From Saccoglossus kowalevskii (lineage: Eukaryota; Hemichordata; Enteropneusta; Harrimaniidae): 49,168 nt of DNA. The notes under the pieces are model-generated. The model worked only from the letters and a program-made list of their open reading frames with translations. It was not told the origin of the DNA and made no database searches. Of this stretch, positions 36,621-46,800 are shown one piece after another. The position numbers and the translations under genes were made by a program. How positions within the stretch are numbered: position 1 is the stretch's first letter; the number at the start of each line of letters is the position of its first letter. The stretch spans positions 549,083 to 598,250 of the forward strand of contig NW_003128370.1 in assembly GCF_000003605.2 (NCBI RefSeq), read 5' to 3'.

Positions 36621-37119
36621 ATATGTAATAATATATAGTATTCATATGTCATTACTATATATTTTGCAGTCCATGAGAAGTCTTATTAACATGATAATCC
36701 CCGGGTTAAACAATTATGAAGCGCGGTAGGCTTTACAATAACTATTTCCCAATATGTAAGACCACTCACTACAATAACAATTTTAGTAAGTTTGCTATGA
36801 TGCAGTTAGATATTCTGAAAGTGAAAAAAAAACTTGATCACTATTTGTCAGCCGAGATCAATTCGTTGCGGATGGCTGAGTTCGAAACTCTCCATGAGGA
36901 TAGGAAGGTGCTTCTCACATCCCCCGCGTAGGACCATGGTTAAATGTGAGAAACTGTTTTAGAGACTGTATATTTCAATTTAATGTTTCGTTGAAGATTA
37001 TTCTGTAAAAAAATCGTTGAAAGGATTTGATCGTAAAAGAGACGTTGCTGCTTTGACGGCGGTCTGTAGACGACTGATTTTGAAACGTTCCATCTAAAAT
37101 ATCTAACTTAAATATCTAT

Positions 37120-37880
37120 CGGCCGTATTCAGTATGTAATCATGGCCCGTCGCCCATATTCAGTATGTAATAGTGTTCCTTCGCCCATATTTAGTGTGTA
37201 ATGGTGGCCCTTCGCCCATATTTAGTATGTAATTGTGGCCCTTCGCCCATGTTTAGTATGTAATGATGGCCCGTCGCCCATATTTAGTATGTAATCGTGT
37301 TACGTACTTCGCCCATATTTAGTATGTAATGTTGGTCCTTCGCCCATATTTAGTATGTAATTATTGCCTTTTGCCCATGTTTAGTATGTAATGGTGGCCC
37401 GTCGCCCATATTTAGTATGTAATCGTGTTCCTTCGCCCAAATTTAGTATGTAATCATGTTCCTTCGCCCATATTTAGTATGTAATCGTGTTCCTTCGCCC
37501 ATATTTAGTATGTAACAATGTTCCTTCGCCCATATTTATTATGTAATCGTGTTCCTTCGCCCATATTTATTATGTAATCGTGGTCCTTCGCCCGTATTTA
37601 GTATGTAATGGTAGCCCTTCGCCCGTATTTAGTATGTAATGGTGGCCCTTCGCCCATATTTAGTATGTAATCGTGGTCCTTCGCCCGTATTTAGTATGTA
37701 ATGGTAGCCCTTCGCCCGTATTTAGTATGTAATGGTGGCCCTTCGCCCATATTTAGTATGTAATCGTGTTCCTTCGCCCATATTTAGCATGTAATCATGA
37801 CCCTTCGCCCGTATTTAGTATGTATTGGTGACCCTTCGCCCGTATTTAGTATGTAATCATGACCCTTCGCCCATCTTTAG
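37120..37880. repeat. 31-bp minisatellite, block 1 (about 24 units)
   Basis: Direct tandem repeats with unit CGCCCATATTTAGTATGTAA plus about 11 more bases (C/T-G-TG-T-TCC-TT type). Units follow one another without spacers and vary mainly at the 'cgtgttcc/ggtggccc' segment. A three-unit (93-bp) variant is itself duplicated (37581 and 37674). Every unit contains stop codons in the plus frames, so it is non-coding. Confidence 0.95.
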
Positions 37881-38058
37881 TCCTTCGACCATGCTATGTA
37901 TACCACTATATTCTTTCGCCTAGTTTATAAATGTAAATCTACCGACCGACCAATTGCTTTCATTTTTTTATTCTCGATCATCACAATAAATCATTATTGA
38001 AGAGGAACGGAGAGTTATAGTTACTAGCGTGGTTAGATACTATACTAAAATAATATAA
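37880..38058. repeat. Unique tail after minisatellite block 1, copy 1
   Basis: Non-tandem segment beginning CCTTCGACCATGCTAT and ending GTTAGATACTATACTAAAAT. It is nearly identical to 39277-39444. Confidence 0.9.
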
Positions 38059-38059
38059 T

Positions 38060-39275
38060 GTAATCATCGTGTTCCTTCGCCTATATTTAGTATGTAATGT
38101 GGCCCTTCGCCCATATTTAGTATGTAATCGTGTTCCTTCGCCCATATTTAGTATGTAATCGTGATCCTTCGCCCATATTTAGTATGTAATCATGTTCCTT
38201 TGCCCATATTTAGTATGTAATCATGTTCCTTCGTCCATATTTAGTATGTAATCGTGTTCCTTCGCCCATATTTAGTACGTAATAGTACTAGTGGCCCTTC
38301 GAATTCGCCCATATTTAGTGTGTAATGGTGGTCCTTCGCCCATATTTAGTATGTAATGGTGTTCCGTCGCCCATATTTAGTATGTAATCGTGTTCCTTCG
38401 GCCATATTTAGTATATATTCGTGATCCTTCGCTCATATTTAGTATGTAATCATGTTCCTTCGCCCATATTTAGTATGTAATCGTGTTCCATCGCCCATAT
38501 TTAGTATATAATCGTGATCCTTCGTCCATATTTAGTACGTAATGGTGGCCTGTCGCCCATATTTAGTATGTAATCGTGTTCCTTCGGCCATATTTAGTAT
38601 ATATTCGTGATCCTTCGCCCATATTTAGTATGTAATCATGTTACTTCGCCCATATTTAGTATGTAACCGTGTACCATCGCCCATATTTAGTATATAATCG
38701 TGATCCTTCGCCCATATTTAGTATGTAATGGTGGCCTGTCGCCCATATTTAGTATGTAATCGTGTTCCTTCGCCCATATTTAGTATGTAATCGTGTTCCT
38801 TCGCCCATATTTAGTATGTAATCGTGTTCCTTCGCCCATATTTAGTATGTAATCATGTTCCTTCGCCCATATTTAGTACGTAATGGTGGCCCTTCGCTCA
38901 TATTCAGTATAATGGTGGCACGTCGCCGATATGTAGTATATAATCGTGTTCCTTTGCCCATATTTTGTAAGTAGTCGTGTCTTTCGCCCATATTTAGTAT
39001 GTAATCGTGTTTCTTCGCCCATATTTAGTAAGTAATCATGTTCCTTCGCCCATATTTATTATGTAATCGTGTTCCTTCGCCCATATTTATTATGTAATCG
39101 TGGTCCTTCGCCCGTATTTAGTATGTAATCGTGGCCCTTCGCCCATATTCAGTATGTAATCGTGTTCCTTCGCCCATATTCAGTATGTAATCGTGTTCCT
39201 TCGCCCACATTTAGTGTGTAATCATGACCCTGCGCACATATTTAGTATGTAACCATGACCCTTCGACCATCTTTA
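38060..39275. repeat. 31-bp minisatellite, block 2 (about 38 units)
   Basis: Same unit as block 1, separated from it by the 37880-38058 tail. A six-unit (186-bp) group carrying the rare GGCCATATTTAGTATATATT variant occurs twice (38400 and 38586), showing amplification of multi-unit blocks. Confidence 0.95.
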
Positions 39276-39276
39276 A

Positions 39277-39444
39277 TCCTTCGACCATGCTATTTATACA
39301 ACTATATTCCTTCGCCTAATTTATAAATGTAAATCTACCGACCGACCAATTGTTTGTATTCTCGATAATCATAATAAATCATTATTGAAGAGGAACAGAG
39401 AGTTACAGTTACTAGCGTGGTTAGATACTATACTAAAATAATAC
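39277..39444. repeat. Unique tail after minisatellite block 2, copy 2
   Basis: Second copy of the 37880-38058 tail in the same orientation, with a small deletion in a T-rich stretch and scattered substitutions. Array plus tail therefore form a duplicated module of about 1.4 kb offset. Confidence 0.9.
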
Positions 39445-39456
39445 ATTTCAAATGAT

Positions 39457-39720
39457 CGATCAATCAAATCAAATATTTATTTTACTAGCTCAAAATTTAC
39501 ATTTGTAATTTACAAAACAACAGAAATAATTACAAATAGGTAAAATGGGAATTAGAAACAACCGTAGGCTAATTTAGCCTGATTCCTCAGTGTTTGCAGA
39601 AATAAATGAATTACACTGTCTTAGAGGGTGATTTATAGTAACCTAAAACTGAATATATGAATGAAGCAAGCATTACTACGGTACTTTGGAATGAGTAAAT
39701 TTCCCTTGGTTCCCTTTCGT
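39457..39720 (-). mobile_element. Possible non-LTR retrotransposon 3' tail
   Basis: On the minus strand the segment ends in AATAAATATTTGATTTGATT followed by GATTGATCGATC, a short-repeat terminus typical of CR1/L2-type LINE 3' ends. No coding sequence was recognised. It abuts the second minisatellite tail. Confidence 0.3.
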
Positions 39721-40313
39721 CATTCGGACCCACAGCGCCACACTGCACGAAGTGGTGCTATGAGATCTTCAGTCATATTATCGACCCTAGTCGGAATCGA
39801 CACTCAGACAAAACAGCGAATTGTATAACAAGTTAATTCATGTGGAGTGCTTTACATCAATCTCGAAGCACTGAGATATACATGATTTATTGCCTAAAAT
39901 CCCATTCTCGCGTGTTCGTTTCCACACAATATTGTTCATTGCTAGTTACAAAATCCAAATTTGTAATGTAAGGCTATTTGATCTTTACGTAATGTCGGGG
40001 TTACTATGGCATATAAAGAGGAAATCGTTAGATTACTATACATGTATAGTACAGAGTATGTTTATAGCAAGTATATTCAATTATATTAACAAACATTCTC
40101 AAATTTGTTATTACGGGGAATCTGTCTAAGCCATTACTTAAGGGAAACTCGACACAACGTGATAATCGTCACGACAAAGACCGGACTATCAAAGTTAAAG
40201 TGGATTCTTCGCCACTATTGTTTATGATACACATAGAATGGTCCAATTGCCGCGAAGCAACATATAATTTAAGATCAAATTAATCCAGCTTGTAAAAACA
40301 TTTTGAAAATAGT

Positions 40314-41200
40314 CTTTTTTTTTATTATACGAATAAAGTAATTACATACACAGAAAACAAACTTACAACAGCAAATACGAAAACAAATATGATCTGGTGT
40401 ACGAATACATTATCTAATTACTTACTTATCCATTTTTCAAAATGTAAGTAGATCTTATTATTTCTTTTTTCAATTTCATATTGAACTTGTCTATTTAAAA
40501 GAACAAACATCTTAAATGCATAATATGACAACATTTTGTTTTTTGTTAAATAAACCATTTGAATAAAATTATGGTATGGTTTAACATTGTGTTTTCTGGT
40601 GAGTTGTTTATTCCAAAAATGATATTTTTTAGTTACAGCTTATATGTCTAATTACTTCACACTGTTCTTGCACCAATTCCCATAATTCTTGCACAAAATG
40701 ACAACTTACAAGCAAGAGAGCATGAAGATGATGTAACTAATTTCCATATATACAATTTACTGTTTGTAACAATGTAATTGTGAAGAATTTGGTACTGAAA
40801 TGATCTCAGAACACCCAGTAGCAGTAATTAATGGCAATTTAAAGATAACGGGAATATTTTCTGCTGAGATATTATAATAGTTCCTAAATGTTTGCACTAT
40901 CGAGGGTGGCTCTATTATCTATTTACATATTTTTTTGTAATTTTTTTTAGTTGTTAAGGATTTAATATTAATGTAATCTTCAAACCAGGTATGTCTTGAG
41001 TTCAAAATAATTTGCTTCCAATCTCAAGGTATAGCTGCTATAAGACCTTTTGTTTGAATGAATTCAATCAAAAATAAAACAATTCTTGTGCACATAATAT
41101 TTGGCAAAAATCGATAACTCGAAAGACAGGAATTGGTTTGTTTTTGTAAATTGTATGTTTTTTAACAATGTTCCGTGACTTTCAATTTATAAATTTCCTT
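40314..41200 (-). pseudogene. 5'-truncated LINE (L1/Tx1-like) ORF2 C-terminal relic with A-tail
   Basis: Read on the minus strand in shifting frames, the translation follows the C-terminal part of L1/Tx1-type ORF2: FLSFELSIFAKYY, then GLIAAIP-DWKQII, KKNYKKIC, LRSFQYQILHNYIVTNSK, CHFVQELWELV and finally YEIEKRNNKIYLHFEKW. Several stops and frame changes interrupt it. About 100 bases further on, an ATAATAAAAAAAAA run (plus-strand T-tract near 40314-40328) looks like the polyadenylated 3' end, so the copy is a 5'-truncated insertion. No reverse transcriptase catalytic core is present. Confidence 0.6.
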
Positions 41201-43780
41201 CTGTGACTTTTGTATTGAGAACTACGTTTGGGTGTGTTATTCCCACTTTGGTTATAATAATGATACATAACACGTTTATATTCACCAGCATATATATGTT
41301 CAGAGAATCAATAACAACACGATTCAATGTATTGTATCATTCATTTGTATGCAATGCTGTCTCTTTTTTTGGCAAAATTACAATGCATTATTAAACTGCT
41401 GTTAATATATTCCATTGTGTCATGTCACATAAACAAATCCCCCATTTGTAGTTTTATCAAATTATTGTACGTAGGGTATCCAACAAAGTTAAAGTTCTCT
41501 TGAACGCAACAATTGTATTAGAGGACAGATAGTTTATCACACTTCTGTTTCATGTAACAAATTATCTAAACAAGCTGGTAGGCTGTTTGGCGATCCCCCC
41601 GCTCAAAAAATAAAATGAATTAGTTTACACACGGCGCCTCTTATGTACGGTAGGGATTTCACCATAGACTAAATTACACGAGTGAGAATAGAAACTGGCT
41701 TGCCAATAGAATAACTATAATTAGTTTACACCACTCCGTGCGTATACAGTTTTCCCGATCTGAGTATGTGTATTTTTACCAGACCGCTATGTATTTCATC
41801 CGATCATACCGTGTATGTATATGCCTATCCAGACTCTATGCATATAAATTCTCGCCCAATCTGCATATTTTTTGTACCAGTTCGCTATGCATTTATGCCA
41901 CTAAATGCCGACTGTGTTTTGATTATTGTATTGTATTCATTCAACCATCTACGTTTATTGTACACATAGAGAAAGCCGTTTGTTATCATTTGCGACGTAA
42001 ATAATATTGAACAGCGCCACCACTAAAGAAAAAAAGACCGAATGGCTTTCCTCCCTTCACGATCATTTGCGCGTTTGTTTTCCGCTGAATGATTGTTAGA
42101 ACTACTTTCCGTCCAAGGAAAGCATGGCTTGTCAATGGACAACGATTAAGTTCGTTAAATAGACGAGTGTCTGGTGGTATACAGATTTATCAGGTTGCAG
42201 TCGAGTGACGTCATGACCTTGGAGAGGGTGATTGACATTTTATAACTGGCTGCAAACATAACTGCAATGTAGAGTGTATCTCTGGCGAATTTTGTCACAC
42301 GTGTTTATTTCACCGTAATTTTGAAGATTGATGTGTAAAATGTTGCCTAAGGCAGAATGTTCAAGCCCGGTATCAACGTCATTAATCATACAAGGCTTGG
42401 CGAATAGTCCCGGGACTGCCTTATTGTCCATTTTGCGACATACTCACGAAAACTCCATATTATGCGAAACTGCGACTCGGACAGATCGTGTTTGTCAAGT
42501 ATATATTATACAAGTATTATACAATATAATACACCATCATCTCGGTCTCTGTCTCCGACTTCGAGTGTTATAATCTTTTTTATAATAATAAAATTCACAA
42601 ATACAAAACATACAGAAGATTTGTATATTGGATTTATGTTTATGTTTATGTTATGCAATAAATTCACTTTCGTATTTTCTGTAACAGCTCCCTTAATGCT
42701 ATTTTATGTAAATCAACCAACAAAGGCGACGGGTTTGACATAGTGAACCATTCAAATGACGGAAAAAATATCACATAACAAACTTGTTGTAGCGAGAAAT
42801 GTATAATTTGTTATGTTCTTAGTATGACACTATAGTCTCTTAATGATATTAAATGACAACAATTTCGCTATAATATTATTAACAGGAGCTTTTTGTTCAG
42901 GGAACTTGGTATCACTTGACTGTTAGCACTTACACGCGAAATACCAGACTCGACTCAAAGGAATACACATTAGTTCATTACAGATAGTCGAGCTTTATTC
43001 ATCCATTTCTCTCTCCCTCCCTTACAAAAAGTTACAAACTCTCTATCTTATAGGTCAAGTTCTAAGGCGTGGCAGAGTAAACATGCAATCAGCCAGTCGC
43101 TGCAGTCGTTGGTACAATCACGTGATCACCAGGGATGTGTCTCACGGTTAAAGCCTTGCAAAGTTGCGACTACTAAATACAATTAGTAAACAATTAATAT
43201 ATTTATCAAATTCCTGTAATATATGTTTATAATCTCTATCCGAAACATGCAAGGTGTTGATTCGAAATAAGAGTACAACGGCGTGTGAATTGAATGAGCG
43301 AACGTGAAGTCGCTATCATACAATATAATGCATATAACATATATTCGTGATGCACAATTTTGGAGATTACAGCTTTATTTTCAACAACAAATATCATCGT
43401 CATCAATTATATTAAAACTCCCACTCCAAGTGCTAAAGATCGATTACAGTATATCTGAACCGTGTCATCGAATGGATGTCTGTTGTCTTCACACCAACGT
43501 TCCAATCTGTTACAAACATCTAAAATGTACATTGCAATATTAAGAATTAATTAAGTTTCGGCATTCCTCTTTTCCATAATCTCACCAATTCGTTTGACAG
43601 ACAGACACCACTGATATCTTTATACGTATATCAAGATTCAACCACCCAATTAGTTTTCATTTCTATAATTACAATATAACGTTCGAGCTGTCTAAATATA
43701 GACTTGTATGGTATATTATGCATACACTATACAAGCTATACTATAATAATACAATTACACAAGAAAGCTAAATACAAATT
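41200..43780. other. Intergenic between the LINE relic and the MAM gene
   Basis: No gene assigned. A short plus-strand frame at 42331 follows a full CRE palindrome (TGACGTCA, 42206-42213), and base composition is locally less AT-rich from about 42000 to 42480. The MAM gene 3' UTR probably covers the part nearest 43780. Confidence 0.4.
43374..43379 (-). terminator. Candidate polyadenylation signal of the MAM gene
   Basis: TTTATT on the plus strand reads AATAAA on the gene strand, downstream of the stop at 43790. Position only. Confidence 0.3.
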
Positions 43781-43789
43781 CGACATCGG

Positions 43790-43865
43790 TTATATACGTG
43801 GCTGGTCATCGACTATTTCCGTTGTATCTGTTTCCTCCTTTCGGCTGAATAGCTTATAAGTAGAT
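43790..43865 (-). CDS. MAM protein last exon: cytoplasmic tail and stop
   Basis: Acceptor TTTTACAG|; 24 residues (STYKLFSRKEE...DDQPRI) then TAA. The tail has no recognisable catalytic or PDZ motif. A complementary AATAAA lies about 410 bases downstream, at 43374-43379. Confidence 0.85.
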
Positions 43866-46800
43866 CTGTAAAATGAAGTATATATTAGCTGATATTAAAA
43901 TAAATTGTGACAAGGAACAACTTCCATATGGCTGAAACGCTGACAAACTGGGCATCTAGTTGTTATCAAAATGTTTTAATAACACATAATAATGACTGGA
44001 CTTACGTGGATATTGAATCTCTATATCTATAACATATTACAGCACACAGTGTAATAAATACCAAAGCAGCAAGTACAATCCCAACAATCATTCCAATCTT
44101 GTCTGCAGGGAAGGTTAAATTAAAAGTGTTGTTGTTAATGTGGATTATAATCATAATGATTGTCATAATTTTATGAGCTATTATAAATGTTCCTGATGCT
44201 CATATTTTATAAGCATTCGTTATAATGGTGCATTGGCTAAGCTGTAAATCAATATACAAAGAAAAATGCGTACAAAGCAACCGATACCCTAAAACTGTAA
44301 CTTGCAATCGATGCATGTGGACTCGTACATTTATAAAAACATTTAGGTTTTGAATTTATCTTGTATTTGGTATATGATATGGTTATTTTATAACCATGGC
44401 AACGGATAGCAGTACACTCACTGCGCTCACCCATAAAAGCATTTATAAATTAAATTTGGCAATTGACTTTTTGGCGTATACAAATATATGCAGTTATAGT
44501 ACGATGTATATTATTACCAATCAACAAAACATGAATGTCATGTAGTTGTGTCAAAATTCGTTTCCGACATTTTCTTTGTGTATTTTAAGTTAAGAAGAAT
44601 ACTTCACGGGGAGGATTTCATCAAAATAACCCTTAAAACAATCCAAGCAACATATTCAAGCAATAGGTTTATACTGTGAATTTTATGTATATATGCCAAC
44701 CTTGAAGCCGTGATAAATTTTATTTTAAAAACTCTAACGTGACACAAACGTCGATCTGTGTTTAAAGCCAATTATACGACATCAGAATATAGGGAAATTG
44801 CAACATACTTGACGATTTAACTGGATTCGGGTTCGCCTCAGGTGGTAGCAGTTCATCACAATATGTTCCCTCTGACAATACATCGTCTATTGCAATATCT
44901 CCATAATCTCCATCACCTCGGATCACTTCAATGAGATGCTATGAGAAGTATATAATACATAACGCCATGCCTTCACGATCTTGTGATGCACATGGCTAGA
45001 TTTATATTGCCTAACAATAATGCGATGTGTACAATTATAGTATTTTACTTACAGCAATAGCTGCTCCTCCACTAATGTGATTTTTCCATCCAACACGTGC
45101 TTTTTTCCACTCGTCTTTTTTATTTTGCTGTCCCTCGAGTCGCCACACCAGAATTTCATCATCGCCCTCTCGAAGCAACAGACGCAATTCTCCAACATGC
45201 TCGCCATACATGTGATACCAAAATGTTATGCATTTATTTTGAACAAAGCGTGTTCTCGACTCCAATACCGCCCTGTCACCTTTTGATCCACCAGATACAT
45301 CACATAGTGCATATTTTCCTATTGATGCCAATGCATTCATTGGTTTGTGGTAAGAAGATTTGAGCTTTATAAAATACCCTCAATGTCATACGAATTCGAT
45401 ACATGTCATGTAATAAAATATTACAGTCCAAACATATGGCAAATGGTCCCACCGCACGGAAAGTTTCATATTCGGCCAGTATTATTCAATAACAACAGCT
45501 ATACTTTTATTAAACGAGAAACAAGTGAACATTACTACACGAGCTTAATAAATTTGGTACACTTGTGTCACGAATGTGCTATCCTGGTTATTCCATATAT
45601 CCGTTTCGCTGCTCCTAAACACTAACGACTAATACAGTGTATAAGACATCATATAAAGGGCTGGCTCATTTGCATACAAGATCCTCGTTCACGAAATACC
45701 GTTCACCTTTTGTGATAATGTCCAATAATTTGATAAATATTGTGTAAAAACAATCAACATATTGAGATATTGACGTGTGCTGGGATAGTCAGCCATAATG
45801 TCAAAATCATAATATAACACATTACGTACCTTGCGTTGTTCTTTGCGTGTGGTCTATGTCAGGGCCAGTCATACCATATCTATGTTCCCCTGATCCTATT
45901 ACCCAATCGAATTCATCGCGTAGGCCGTTGCGATCATTAAACCACTGACCAAACCCGTCATCGAAATCGTGATTAACTGTGTAGAAATTCAGATAATTAG
46001 TTGATTAGGTCAATAAACAATGTTATCGCTAACCCCAGCAGTTCAATTGTTATCATATTTAGCCAATATTTAGTCCATAACTTATCAACGCGACAAAAAA
46101 TAATCTCAATGGTCGAATATATTATTTCATATGATATTTCACAGCACTGAATTTTGAGAAGGTTTGATATTTCCATCTGTTCATCAGTGATTATACATTT
46201 ATATAGACACTTGTGAGCAAATTCCCAATAACGATATAATCTTCCAGGAATATATTTCACTAGATTTCCTAGCCGTACGCTCTTATAAAACATATTGCTA
46301 GCATTAAACAGTTTCCACACATTCTAATGTCATGTAGCGTAATCAGTATACAGAAAGGAAAGTATAGCGGACTCTATTTTGAAATGATTCATTTCCTATT
46401 TCCAGAAACAGGTTTTCTGCAGATTGAATATAGTGACTTGTGACTTGCAGGTGACTTGCTAATTGAAATACAAAAATAGAATTTCCTCGTGTTAACACCA
46501 ATATGGTCATCGACTCACATGTGACCAATCAAAACCTGGATAATTCTCTTATACAAGCAGATGAAGTGAAAGCCAGAAGAAGTAAAAGCAACTTTCTTAC
46601 AATAACAATGGACCTAAAAAATGAACCTCTAATTCAGTCTGTACATGTATGCAAAGCCTTTAATTAATGCCGGACCTTCTTGAAGACGTGGCAACTGGTG
46701 GATATTTTTGCTGGTTCAGCATGCAACTAAAACGCCAGGATACACCCTGGTCACAACACACGATTTTACGTTGTGAATAATGGATATTTATTTGTTCATA

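Noticed and set aside
36880-36900. tRNA T-arm-like GAGTTCGAAACTC
   Set aside because: The stem is only three base pairs and no acceptor, D or anticodon arms could be folded around it. No tRNA gene was found in the window.
36716-36931. 71-codon plus-strand ORF with a helical, charged C-terminal half
   Set aside because: No recognised family, no clear splice partners, and it is flanked by repeat D and the minisatellite.
37120-39275. CRISPR-like regular repeats
   Set aside because: Units of 31 bp are contiguous with no unique spacers, and the genome is an animal genome. It is a minisatellite.
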